From Kluyvera sp046569695 (GTDB lineage: Bacteria > Pseudomonadota > Gammaproteobacteria > Enterobacterales > Enterobacteriaceae), in the NCBI RefSeq assembly GCF_046569695.1, contig NZ_JBKHUI010000017.1, positions 1 to 64,000 of the forward strand: 64,000 bases of DNA, given 5' to 3'. The position numbers were made by a program, and so were the translations under genes. Under the pieces are notes generated by a model that searched no databases, was not told the origin of the DNA, and saw nothing but the letters and a program-made list of their open reading frames with translations. Below, one piece after another: positions 36,152 to 44,481 of this stretch; position 1 is the stretch's first letter, and every line of letters begins with the position of its first letter.

Positions 36152-36964
36152 ATGGCTATTAAACTTATTGCAATCGACATGGACGGAACATTGCTGTTGC
36201 CGGACCACACTATTTCTCCAGCGGTAAAAAACGCGCTGGCTGCAGCACGTGCAAAAGGGGTTAACGTGGTCCTGACCACCGGGCGTCCGTACGCCGGTGT
36301 GCACAGCTACCTGAAAGAGCTGGGAATGAATGAGCCGGGAGATTACTGCATTACCTATAACGGTGCGCTGGTGCAGAAAGCGGGTGATGGCAGCACCGTG
36401 GCGCAGACTGCGCTGAACTACGATGACTACCGCTTCCTGGAAGAACTGTCGCGTAAAGTCGGCTCTCACTTCCACGCGCTGGACCGCAACACGCTGTACA
36501 CCGCGAACCGCGACATCAGCTACTACACCGTGCACGAATCCTTTATCGCCACCATCCCGCTGGTGTTCTGCGAAGCAGAGAAAATGGACCCGGCAACCGA
36601 ATTCCTCAAGGTGATGATGATCGATGAGCCGGCCATTCTGGATAAAGCGATTGCCCGTATCCCGCCGGAAGTGAAAGAGAAATACACCGTACTGAAGAGC
36701 TCGCCGTACTTCCTCGAGATCCTCGATAAGCGCGTCAACAAAGGCACCGGCGTGAAATCGCTGGCCGACGTGCTGGGCATCAAGGCCGAAGAGGTGATGG
36801 CTATCGGTGACCAGGAAAACGACATTGCGATGATTGAATACGCGGGCGTTGGCGTGGCGATGGATAACGCGATTCCGGCGGTGAAAGAGGCGGCGAACTT
36901 CGTCACTAAATCAAACCTGGAAGATGGCGTTGCCTGGGCGATCGAAAAGTACGTCCTGTCCTGA
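36152..36964 (+). CDS. yidA: HAD-family sugar phosphatase
   Basis: 270 residues. Cof-type HAD subfamily IIB with DMDGTLL (motif I), TTGRP, and GDQENDIAMIEYAG (motif III). The E. coli enzyme dephosphorylates erythrose-4-P, alpha-glucose-1-P and other phosphosugars. The downstream E. coli genes yidX and dgo are absent here. Confidence 0.95.
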   Translation: MAIKLIAIDMDGTLLLPDHTISPAVKNALAAARAKGVNVVLTTGRPYAGVHSYLKELGMNEPGDYCITYNGALVQKAGDGSTVAQTALNYDDYRFLEELSRKVGSHFHALDRNTLYTANRDISYYTVHESFIATIPLVFCEAEKMDPATEFLKVMMIDEPAILDKAIARIPPEVKEKYTVLKSSPYFLEILDKRVNKGTGVKSLADVLGIKAEEVMAIGDQENDIAMIEYAGVGVAMDNAIPAVKEAANFVTKSNLEDGVAWAIEKYVLS

Positions 36965-36967
36965 TGT

Positions 36968-36992
36968 TCCCGTTGCCCGGCATCGTCCGGGC
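36968..36992 (+). terminator. Hairpin after yidA
   Basis: GTTGCCCGG-CATCG-TCCGGGCACTAAC forms a GC-rich stem. The T tract is poor, so termination strength is uncertain. Confidence 0.55.
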
Positions 36993-37137
36993 ACTAACCT
37001 TAAGATTGTTTGCAAACTTGTTATTGTATTATCAGGTGTTAAATCGCACGGAAGTCCCCGTAATCAGTCCGTAATTTCATTACTCTCCTCCCCCTCTTTT
37101 ATCTCCCGGCATACCTGCCTGTAAATACGCTTCATTT

Positions 37138-38151
37138 ATGATCAACAAACGCATCCGTCTGGTGCTGATGATGTCATCCTGTATGGTTTTTCAGACCTGG
37201 GCTGCGACGGATTCTGACTCGACGCTGACACCGCTTTATGGCTATCAGGATGATAGTCAGGCCACCCCTTTGCCTGCGAAACCTGTGGCCGTGGCGCCGG
37301 AAGAAGGCCACTCCGTTTTACCTTTCTTAGGTGATGAAGCGCGTAAACGCGGCTATGAGCTGCCATTACCGTTTGGCGTGAATATTAACTACATGAATAT
37401 CCGGCAGAATATTGATGTAGATAGTATCAATTTTAATGGACTGTCTCTGAAAGGCCATTCGCTAGATAACGCCTTTAAAATCAACGTGGGCAATACCCGC
37501 GAAAGAAGCAAAACCGAAACGGTAAAGCTGGATGCCTGGCTGCTGCCGTTTATGAATGTGTATGGCCTGGTGGGGTATACCGATGGGCACTCCGTTTCGC
37601 AGATTGGCGTGGGGATAAAAGGGCCGCGAAAATATCGCTACCCTGGTAATTTGCAGAACCTGGCTTTTCAGCTCGATTTTAAGGGTACCACCTACGGAGT
37701 CGGTACCACGCTGGTCGGCGGCGTCGGTAACTGGTTTACCGCCTTCGACGCCAACTACACCCAGACACGGTTCGATATTCTGGATGGCAGCATCGACGCG
37801 TTCACTATTTCTCCGCGTATTGGCTACCGTTTTAACACGCCGGGCATCGATACCCTGCATCTGCCTTCCGGTAAGTTAAACCTGTGGGTGGGCACCATGT
37901 ATCAGGACGTGCAGCAGGAATTTAAAGGCAGCCTGAGCGACCTCACCATGCCGTCTGCGGCGCTGCAGGAAATGGTGAATGCGGCGAACCGTGATGGCAA
38001 AGGCCGCTTCGACGTAAAACAGCATCTGTCATCGCCGTGGAACGTATTGGTAGGCGCGCAGTATGAACTCACCCGCAACTTTAACGTCACCACTGAGATT
38101 GGTTTTGCTGACCGCAACAGCTTCTTTGTGGCGGGAGAGTATCGCTTTTGA
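37138..38151 (+). CDS. Predicted outer-membrane beta-barrel protein
   Basis: 337 residues that I do not recognise by name. A signal peptide (MINKRIRLVLMMSSCMVFQT, cleavage near TWA) leads into a proline- and charge-rich segment, then alternating amphipathic beta-strands with many aromatic and glycine residues. The C-terminus YRF, with a final phenylalanine, is the Bam-recognised signal of outer-membrane proteins. It is followed, with overlapping codons, by an Omp85-like barrel and a DUF4056-like protein, so it is probably the cargo or partner in that group. A possible promoter (TTGTTA, TATTAT) lies near 37020-37045. Confidence 0.75.
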   Translation: MINKRIRLVLMMSSCMVFQTWAATDSDSTLTPLYGYQDDSQATPLPAKPVAVAPEEGHSVLPFLGDEARKRGYELPLPFGVNINYMNIRQNIDVDSINFNGLSLKGHSLDNAFKINVGNTRERSKTETVKLDAWLLPFMNVYGLVGYTDGHSVSQIGVGIKGPRKYRYPGNLQNLAFQLDFKGTTYGVGTTLVGGVGNWFTAFDANYTQTRFDILDGSIDAFTISPRIGYRFNTPGIDTLHLPSGKLNLWVGTMYQDVQQEFKGSLSDLTMPSAALQEMVNAANRDGKGRFDVKQHLSSPWNVLVGAQYELTRNFNVTTEIGFADRNSFFVAGEYRF

Positions 38152-39278
38152 CACGCCTCGCTCTGCTCCTGCCTTTTTGTCTGTTTGCCGGTCAAGTCCA
38201 GTCGGCGCTGCCGACTCGCGACCAGGTTGATGGCTGGCTGAAAACGCTGGGGGCTAGCGATGATTTTGATGCCAGCAAGGGCATTGATTGGGGCGTGATG
38301 CCGGGGCCATTTTACACCCCGGAACTAGGGCTCGGCGTGGGTACGGCGGTGGTGGGCATGTACCGCCCCGATCCCAATGATACGGTCAGCCAAAACTCAA
38401 CGCTGACCCTAAGCGGCTACTTTAGCTCGACCGGCGCTTTTGGCGTGACGATGCAGAATTATGCCTTTTTCGCCGACGATCGCTGGCGTTTCTTTCTGGA
38501 TGGCTCGCTGACCGACACCCCAACCTACTACTGGGGACAGGGTTTTAGCGCGGGAGATAAAGACAGTAAGAAAGAGCAGTATACCGCCCAGGATCTTGAC
38601 CTGCGCCCGACGCTGTACCACCGGCTGGCGCCCAACGTCTATCTGGGTATCGGCTGGTCGCTGAATGCCCAGCATGCGACGCAAATAGACGATAACGATC
38701 CGCCAAAAATTAGCGAAACCGCGCAGGGCGCGTCGGTATTGAGTTCCGGCAGCAGCGTTGATCTCAGCTGGGACGACCGCGACTTTGTCCCTAATCCGCG
38801 CAAAGGGCAGTACGCCGATCTCCGTTATACCCGCTTTACCCCGGATGTCGGCAGCGATACCCGCTTCGATGAATACCAACTTCACTACAGCCGCTATCAC
38901 TCGCTGGACGATAACAACGTTCTGGCGTGGGAGATGGACGGCGCGTTTACCCAGGGCGACGTTCCCTGGACGATGATGCCGCTGCTTGGCAGCAATCAGC
39001 GGATGCGCGGCTACTACGAAGGCCGCTACCGGGATAAAAACGCCGTCAGCGGTCAACTGGAGTACCGCCGCAAGCTCGACTGGCGGCACGGTATCGTTGG
39101 TTGGCTGGGGGCGGGGACTATGGGGCCATCGTTCCACTCGCTGGACGATGGACGCTGGCTGCCCTCGGCGGGCGTTGGCTATCGTTTTGAGTTCAAGCCG
39201 CGCGTGAACGTCCGGCTGGATTACGGCATCGGCAAAGGCAGCAGTGGATTTTACTTTCAGGTAGGAGAGGCATTTTGA
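38148..39278 (+). CDS. Omp85/BamA-like surface antigen barrel protein
   Basis: 376 residues starting with TTG at 38148, which overlaps the previous stop as TTGA; GGGAGAG lies at the right distance. A signal peptide precedes a barrel lacking POTRA repeats. The Omp85 loop-6 motif is present as MRGYYEGRYRDKN (about residues 285-297), followed by late strands and a terminal phenylalanine (VGEAF). It resembles stand-alone D15/surface-antigen barrels rather than BamA or TamA, which are much longer. A role in placing or exporting its neighbour at the outer membrane is inferred only. Confidence 0.8.
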   Translation: MTRLALLLPFCLFAGQVQSALPTRDQVDGWLKTLGASDDFDASKGIDWGVMPGPFYTPELGLGVGTAVVGMYRPDPNDTVSQNSTLTLSGYFSSTGAFGVTMQNYAFFADDRWRFFLDGSLTDTPTYYWGQGFSAGDKDSKKEQYTAQDLDLRPTLYHRLAPNVYLGIGWSLNAQHATQIDDNDPPKISETAQGASVLSSGSSVDLSWDDRDFVPNPRKGQYADLRYTRFTPDVGSDTRFDEYQLHYSRYHSLDDNNVLAWEMDGAFTQGDVPWTMMPLLGSNQRMRGYYEGRYRDKNAVSGQLEYRRKLDWRHGIVGWLGAGTMGPSFHSLDDGRWLPSAGVGYRFEFKPRVNVRLDYGIGKGSSGFYFQVGEAF

Positions 39279-40399
39279 AGGCGTTGATTAAAATGGTATC
39301 GCTGCTGGCGCTGTGCGCCGTGGCGCAGGTCTACGCCGCGCTGCCGGTGGCGTTGGATTTAGGCGCTCAGGCCACTTCACAGGCCAGCAGCGCCTGGCCC
39401 GCCATGCCGCCGCAGCCGCTGCCAAAAGGGTTGCGACCGTGCTGCGCCTTTGGCTACAACCTGCACGCCGAGTTGCTGGGCATGCCGGTACCGTTCTACC
39501 AACTGGATAACGTGGCCTATGCCAGCCAACTTGGGCAGCATCAGTACAATGATAAAATGTTGGCTGGTCTCGCGAATCTGACCGGCTTGAGCAGCGAGAA
39601 TAACGGCATTCTCTACACCGCTCGCGGTGGTTTCATTGATACCGCCCACGTCCGCGATACGGCGGATATGACGGTCTATATCTTTAGCCAGCTGCTGCCG
39701 CGGCTTGGGCAGGCGTTTACGCTCGATCTGGAGAGTGAGCTGGCGCAGCGTCGTATGGTCTTTGCTGCTTTTACTCCTCCCACCGCTCCCGCTGAACGTT
39801 ACACGCTCGCCGCCTGGCTTGCCGCGCATCTGGCGTATCAGGTCGCGGAGTGGCACGAGATTGCCCAATGGTACGGTTTTGAGTCTGTTCCCGGCTTTTC
39901 GGAGGAAGTTTCCGCCTTTTCGCCGGAAGATCTCTACTCAAACCTGCTCGGCGCGCGCTTAGCCGTCTCGCTGATCCTTGACGGACAGACCGTTTCTCAG
40001 GGCGTTTACAATGCGGCGATGGGCACTGCGCTCACCCAGGCGCTAATGCATCTGGGTGCTCAGCCTCCGGCGGTGACCCGCTTCCATTTCGATATGCTGG
40101 ACGGCCGCTGGTGGAACAGTCAGCGCCGCGTGCCGGAAAAATACCTGGTGCTGCATCGCAACTTCCAGATGGGTGACAACCGTCTGCCAACTCGCGTACC
40201 GGGCGAGCAGAGCGCGCCGCAGCGCCTGACGTTACCGCATCGCTGGCAGGGCATCACCCTTGCTGACCTTGGGCAACTGCAGCTATGGCCGGGCGCGTCT
40301 ATGAAGCAGCTTCCGCCGCCGGCGCGTTACTACACCGCGGAGGATTTTTCTGCCCTGGCGGCCAGCGCGCAGCAGGCGGATGCTCAGCCCCGTCGCTAA
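39275..40399 (+). CDS. DUF4056-like periplasmic protein
   Basis: 374 residues starting with TTG at 39275, again overlapping the previous stop as TTGA, with AGGAGAGG upstream. A signal peptide (MKALIKMVSLLALCAVAQVYA) predicts export. Conserved-looking motifs are PCCAFGYNL near residue 52, a WHEIAQWYG segment with a possible metal-binding His-Glu pair, and SPEDLYSNLLG, which I associate with the DUF4056 family. No enzymatic function is established. Completes the three-gene envelope cassette. Confidence 0.7.
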   Translation: MKALIKMVSLLALCAVAQVYAALPVALDLGAQATSQASSAWPAMPPQPLPKGLRPCCAFGYNLHAELLGMPVPFYQLDNVAYASQLGQHQYNDKMLAGLANLTGLSSENNGILYTARGGFIDTAHVRDTADMTVYIFSQLLPRLGQAFTLDLESELAQRRMVFAAFTPPTAPAERYTLAAWLAAHLAYQVAEWHEIAQWYGFESVPGFSEEVSAFSPEDLYSNLLGARLAVSLILDGQTVSQGVYNAAMGTALTQALMHLGAQPPAVTRFHFDMLDGRWWNSQRRVPEKYLVLHRNFQMGDNRLPTRVPGEQSAPQRLTLPHRWQGITLADLGQLQLWPGASMKQLPPPARYYTAEDFSALAASAQQADAQPRR

Positions 40400-40463
40400 A
40401 GGCTTATGGGTTCGCGCCCCCGCGTGGTAAAAAGGGGCGGTATCTTTCTACCGGGACTCCTGC

Positions 40464-41690
40464 ATGAAACAACTCACCTTTGCGCCGCGCCATCATCAGC
40501 TTACCAATACCCGAACCTGGACGCCGGACAGCCAGTGGCTGGTTTTCGATGTGCGCCCGTCCGGCGCGTCGTTTACCAGTGAAACCATCGAGCGCGTGAA
40601 CGTGCACAGCGGTGATATTGAGGTGATTTATCGTGCAAGTGAAGGCGCGCACGTCGGCGTGGTCACGGTGCATCCCGCTGAAGAACGATACGTGTTTATC
40701 CACGGCCCGGAAAACCCGGATGCCCAGTGGCAGTACGATTTTCACCATCGTCGCGGCGTGGTCACCGCACAGGGGAAAACTCAAAACCTGGATGCGATGG
40801 ATATCACCTCTCCCTTTACCCCCGGTGCGCTGCGCGGCGGTAGCCATGTTCATGTCTACAGCCCGTGCGGGCAGTACGTTAGCTTTACCTATAACGATCA
40901 CGTCATGCACGAATACAACCCGGCGCTGGATCAGCGCAACGTAGGCGTGGCGGCACCGTTCGGCCCAGTTACGCCGAATGGCCAGCATCCGCGTGAATAC
41001 GGCGGCAGCCATTGGTGCGTGCTGGTGAGCCAGACGACAGCGCAACCGCAGCCCGGCAGCGATGAGATCAACCGTGCCTACGAAGAGGGGTGGGTTGGCT
41101 CTTCCGCGCTGGCCTTTATCGGCGATACCGTTTCACCTGCCGGTGAAAAAGTGCCGGAGCTGTTTCTGGTGGCGTTGCCGCGCGATGAGGCGGGCTGGAA
41201 ACAGGCAGGGAGTGCGCCGCTATCCGGAACGGCAACAACGCTGCCTGCGCCGCCTGCAGGCGTACATCAGCGGCGGCTGACCTTTACCCATCAACGCGCG
41301 TTTCCTGGGCTGGTGAACGTGCCGCGCCACTGGGTGCGAAGTAACCCGCAGGGGACACAGATTGCATTTCTGATGCGCGATGATCGCGGCGTAGTGCAGC
41401 TATGGCTTATTTCGCCAGAAGGCGGCGAGCCGCGCCAGTTGACGCACAATGCGTCGGATATCCAATCGGCGTTCAACTGGCATCCGTCGGGAAACGGGCT
41501 GGGGTTTGTGCTGGAGGGGCGTATAACGATGTGCGATGCCGCGTCTGGCGCGGTGAGCTTTTTAACGGCAGATCACGCAAATCCACCGTCGGCGGATGCG
41601 GTGGTCTTCTCGCCTGACGGTCAGCATATTGCCTGGATGGAAGAGGTGGCCGGCTTCCGCCAGCTATGGATGACTGAAACCCGCCGCTGA
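40464..41690 (+). CDS. yidR: DUF3748 beta-propeller-like protein
   Basis: 408 residues, colinear with E. coli YidR. Repeated WD40/TolB-like blades are visible (for example WTPDSQWLVFDVRP, YSPCGQYVSFTYND, WHPSGNGLGFVLEG, FSPDGQHIAWMEE). No signal peptide, so probably cytoplasmic. The fold resembles oligogalacturonate lyase propellers, but catalytic function is unproven. It converges with yidQ, leaving one base between stops. Confidence 0.88.
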   Translation: MKQLTFAPRHHQLTNTRTWTPDSQWLVFDVRPSGASFTSETIERVNVHSGDIEVIYRASEGAHVGVVTVHPAEERYVFIHGPENPDAQWQYDFHHRRGVVTAQGKTQNLDAMDITSPFTPGALRGGSHVHVYSPCGQYVSFTYNDHVMHEYNPALDQRNVGVAAPFGPVTPNGQHPREYGGSHWCVLVSQTTAQPQPGSDEINRAYEEGWVGSSALAFIGDTVSPAGEKVPELFLVALPRDEAGWKQAGSAPLSGTATTLPAPPAGVHQRRLTFTHQRAFPGLVNVPRHWVRSNPQGTQIAFLMRDDRGVVQLWLISPEGGEPRQLTHNASDIQSAFNWHPSGNGLGFVLEGRITMCDAASGAVSFLTADHANPPSADAVVFSPDGQHIAWMEEVAGFRQLWMTETRR

Positions 41691-41691
41691 A

Positions 41692-42021
41692 TCAAGGAGC
41701 GGGCATTGGGGCTGGCGGAATAACCGAATTGGTCGCCAGCGTCTCTTGTTCGCTCTTTTCCACGCGAGAGCGTACGGAGTTGTCCTTACGGAAGAAATCC
41801 CACGGCAGCAGCACCGTATCCATGACCGCCGTAAACGGCATATCTATCGCAACCAGCGATTTGGCGACCCAGCCGCTGTCTTCATCGCCCAGCATCGCGG
41901 CGCTCGCTCGGGTGCCCGGATAGGTCCCCTCTTTGCCGCCAGTATGTGACATCACGCTGGAACACCCTCCTGATAAGAAGATCCCCCCAACCAGCGCGGC
42001 TTTAATCAGAACATTTTTCAT
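41692..42021 (-). CDS. yidQ: YidQ lipoprotein (DUF1375)
   Basis: 109 residues. Lipoprotein signal with lipobox LSGGC, cysteine at residue 20, so lipidated and probably at the outer membrane. The family contains the GTRASAAML and TVLLPWDFF motifs. It diverges from ibpA, as in E. coli. Function unknown. Confidence 0.9.
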   Translation of the reverse strand: MKNVLIKAALVGGIFLSGGCSSVMSHTGGKEGTYPGTRASAAMLGDEDSGWVAKSLVAIDMPFTAVMDTVLLPWDFFRKDNSVRSRVEKSEQETLATNSVIPPAPMPAP

Positions 42022-42196
42022 AGTGAGTTCTTCTAGTCACGGGCATAAAACAGCCCTTCTCGGGTTATATCCACCCATTGCCAAAATAGGAAGTACCAGC
42101 TTGCCGCTCTGTGGCGGTTGTCGCACTTTGACCATTTGTGCCATACCCCAGTCTAAGCGCTCTGGGGGAAAGTGCAAAAAAAGTAAGACATGAGGA

Positions 42197-42226
42197 CTTG
42201 AAAATGGTTCTTTTCGCCACATTTTA
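42197..42226 (+). promoter_or_regulatory. Sigma-32 heat-shock promoter of ibpA
   Basis: CTTGAAA at 42197, 13 bp spacer, then CCACATTTT fits the sigma-32 consensus (CTTGAAA, CCCCATNT) with small deviations. It predicts a leader of about 100 nt upstream of ibpA. Confidence 0.75.
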
Positions 42227-42234
42227 TAGGTGTA

Positions 42235-42331
42235 GCCAGGAGGAACACGCCTTCGGGGTGTTTAGGCTTCAACAACCTGTCCATGATGGAAGGTGATTAA
42301 TTTCTCGCTGATTTTCAGGAGCTATTTAACT
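42235..42331 (+). promoter_or_regulatory. ROSE-like RNA thermometer in the ibpA leader
   Basis: The leader contains paired segments (AACACGCC-TTCG-GGGTGTT) and, just before the start, a TCGCTGATTTTCAGGAGC hairpin in which the ribosome-binding AGGAGC pairs with the U(C)GCU motif. This is the known ROSE design of E. coli ibpA, which melts at high temperature. Confidence 0.8.
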
Positions 42332-42745
42332 ATGCGTAACTTTGACTTATCCCCGTTATACCGTTCTGCCATCGGTTTTGATCGTCTGTTCAACCTGTTA
42401 GAAAACAATCAAACGCAAAGCAACGGCGGCTACCCTCCGTACAACGTTGAACTGGTTGATGAAAACCACTATCGCATCGCGATTGCCGTGGCCGGTTTTG
42501 CGGAAAGCGAGCTGGAAATCACCGCGCAGGACAACATGCTGGTGGTAAAAGGCGCGCATGCCGCAGAGCAAAAAGAACGTACCTATCTCTATCAAGGCAT
42601 CGCCGAGCGTAACTTTGAGCGCAAATTCCAGTTGGCGGAGCACATCCACGTGCGTGGCGCGAACCTGGTAAACGGCCTGCTGTATATCGAACTGGAACGC
42701 GTGATTCCAGACGCGGACAAACCGCGTCGTATCGAAATTAATTAA
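42332..42745 (+). CDS. ibpA: Small heat-shock protein IbpA
   Basis: 137 residues from ATG at 42332, the E. coli length; the earlier ATG at 42293 lies in the thermometer. Alpha-crystallin domain (about 30-120) and the C-terminal RRIEIN tail with the I-x-I anchor. It coats aggregating proteins and works with IbpB and the ClpB-DnaK system. Confidence 0.97.
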   Translation: MRNFDLSPLYRSAIGFDRLFNLLENNQTQSNGGYPPYNVELVDENHYRIAIAVAGFAESELEITAQDNMLVVKGAHAAEQKERTYLYQGIAERNFERKFQLAEHIHVRGANLVNGLLYIELERVIPDADKPRRIEIN

Positions 42746-42749
42746 TTTT

Positions 42750-42770
42750 GCCGGGCCGCCCGTGCGGCCC
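42750..42770 (+). terminator. Hairpin after ibpA
   Basis: GGGCCGC-CCGT-GCGGCCC is a strong short stem. Lacking a clear T run, it may be a processing barrier between ibpA and ibpB. Confidence 0.6.
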
Positions 42771-42825
42771 TGTTAGCTAAATCATCAATCGGCTTGCCGT
42801 CAGGGAGCCGGAAGGTACTTTTTCG

Positions 42826-42946
42826 CCCGAAACAATTCATGTTGCAGGAAGGCGGCAAGGGAGTGAATCCCCAGGAGCGTACATAAGTACGTGACTGGGG
42901 TGAACGAACGTAGCCAACGCATCTGCAACGTGAAGTGTGAAGGGGA
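42826..42946. repeat. ERIC (IRU) element
   Basis: The core GTGAATCCCCAGGAGC next to GTACATAAGTACGTGACTGG and GGTGAACG matches the ERIC consensus, including both classic ERIC-PCR primer regions. Flanks GTTGCAGGAAGGCGGCAAGG and CATCTGCAAC form the outer arms. It lies in the ibpA-ibpB spacer, so it is transcribed in the ibpB leader. Confidence 0.93.
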
Positions 42947-42973
42947 AACTCGCTTCTTAGAAGGAGAAACACA
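42947..42973 (+). promoter_or_regulatory. Probable ROSE-like thermometer before ibpB
   Basis: ACTCGCTTCTTAGAAGGAGA can fold so that CTTCT pairs with AGAAG and the preceding UCGCU-type motif covers AGGAG, the ibpB ribosome-binding site. E. coli ibpB also has a thermometer here. Confidence 0.6.
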
Positions 42974-43402
42974 ATGCGTAACTACGATTTATCCCCACTG
43001 CTGCGTCAATGGATCGGTTTTGACAAACTGGCGAACGCGCTGCAAAGCACCAGTGAAGGCCAGACCTTCCCACCATATAACATCGAAAAAAGCGACGATA
43101 ACCACTACCGCATTACCTTAGCGTTAGCCGGGTTCCGTCAGGAAGATCTGGATATTCAGCTCGAAGGCACGCACCTGACCGTAAAAGGCACGCCAGAGCC
43201 GCAGGAAAAAGAGACCAAATGGCTACATCAGGGGCTGGTTACCCAGGCCTTTAGCCTGAGCTTCACCCTGGCAGAAAATATGGAAGTCGCTGGTGCGACC
43301 TTTACCAACGGCCTGCTGCATATCGACCTTACCCGCAACGAGCCGGAAGCTATCGCACCGCAGCGTATCGCCATTAGCGAGCGACCTGCGTTGAATAGTT
43401 AA
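42974..43402 (+). CDS. ibpB: Small heat-shock protein IbpB
   Basis: 142 residues, alpha-crystallin domain like IbpA (MRNYDLSPLLRQWIGFDKL) and a C-terminal QRIAI anchor motif. It partners with IbpA on aggregated substrates. The stop codon lies within a seven-base tandem repeat, so the end of the gene is in unstable sequence. Confidence 0.97.
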   Translation: MRNYDLSPLLRQWIGFDKLANALQSTSEGQTFPPYNIEKSDDNHYRITLALAGFRQEDLDIQLEGTHLTVKGTPEPQEKETKWLHQGLVTQAFSLSFTLAENMEVAGATFTNGLLHIDLTRNEPEAIAPQRIAISERPALNS

Positions 43403-43426
43403 TAGTTAATAGTTAATAGTTAATAG
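43394..43426 (+). repeat. Tandem heptamer repeat over the ibpB stop
   Basis: AATAGTT repeats 4.7 times in exact tandem. The ibpB stop TAA at 43400-43402 straddles the first two units, and every unit contains TAATAG when read across junctions. Slippage would not extend IbpB because the first copy already supplies the stop. Confidence 0.95.
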
Positions 43427-43438
43427 ATTTGCCCAATT

Positions 43439-43465
43439 AGCCCCGAGAAATCGGGGCTTTTTTTT
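43439..43465 (+). terminator. ibpAB terminator
   Basis: AGCCCCGA-GAAA-TCGGGGCT followed by a run of eight T. Confidence 0.93.
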
Positions 43466-43553
43466 GCGAGTGAAAGCATGTTTGTCGCCCTTGCTGCAAC
43501 GCGTGTTTCAGTTTAAAAAATGATCACACACAGTCAAAACAAAAGGACATGTT

Positions 43554-44378
43554 ATGAACGATCACCAACCCTTTGAAGCAATAAAACAAATCGGGAACAG
43601 CGGCATGGAATTCTGGTCTGCCCGAGCGTTATCTAAGCTACTTGAATATTCTGAATATCGACACTTTACGCCGGTCTTGGCTCGAGCCAGGGAGGCGTGC
43701 ACCAATAGTGGCCAGTCGGCTCAGGACCATTTCGAGGAGATCCTCGCAATGGTTAAAATAGGTTCCGGGTCCCAGCGAGAACTGGGTGACGTGAAGTTAT
43801 CCCGCTATGCCTGCTATCTGGTTGTACAAAACGGCGATCCCTCTAAACCCGTGATTGCAGCAGGGCAGACCTACTTTGCATTACAAACCCGACGCCAGGA
43901 GCTGGAAGAGGACAAAGCCTTTAAGTCATTGCGAGAGGATGAGAAACGTCTTTTTCTTCGCAATGAGCTTAAAGCACATAACAAACATCTGGTCGAAACC
44001 GCCCATCAGGCGGGGGTTGCGACGGCTCTGGATTTCGCTGTGTTCCAAAATCATGGTTACAAAGGGCTGTAAGGCGGCCTTGATCAAAAGGCGATTCATG
44101 AACGCAAGGGGCTGAGAAAAAGCCAGAAAATCCTCGACCATATGTGATCCACCGAGCTTGCGGCAAATCTATTTCGTGCCACGCAAACCGAAGAAAAGCT
44201 GCGCCGCGACGACGTCAACACAAAGCAAATCGCCAATCAGACGCATTACGAAGTGGGTCAAAAGGTGCGTCAGACCATCAAGGATCTTGGCGGTACGATG
44301 CCAGAATCACTCCCTTCCCCTGATAAAAGTATTCAGCAGTTAGAAAATACGGCTAAGAGTAAAGATGCACCTGAATAG
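43554..44378 (+). pseudogene. dinD: DNA-damage-inducible gene dinD with two in-frame stops
   Basis: Read in one frame from ATG 43554, the sequence encodes 274 codons, the length of E. coli DinD, but TAA at 44070-44072 and TGA at 44145-44147 interrupt it. At those places E. coli has Tyr (GLYGG) and Gly (HMGSTE). After each stop the same frame continues to match DinD (GGLDQKAIHERKGLRK, STELAANLFRATQTEEKL, QTIKDLGGTMPE) to a final TAG at 44376. There is no frameshift or deletion. A 172-residue N-terminal product could still be made. DinD is an SOS-induced inhibitor of RecA strand exchange. No convincing LexA box was found upstream. Confidence 0.9.
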
Positions 44379-44481
44379 TGATTTTTCATCAGTCGATTAA
44401 TGTGCGCCGTACTACATACAAACTCCCTTCAACTCAGACATAATCCCTGGTGTTAATAATGTTATTCACAGGGAAGATACG

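Noticed and set aside
43394..43426. CRISPR-like array
   Set aside because: Units are seven bases with no spacers; it is a simple tandem repeat.
43480..43553. LexA operator upstream of dinD
   Set aside because: A CTG...CAG pair exists near 43493-43510, but the spacing is 18 rather than 16 bp and the CTGT/ACAG ends are missing.
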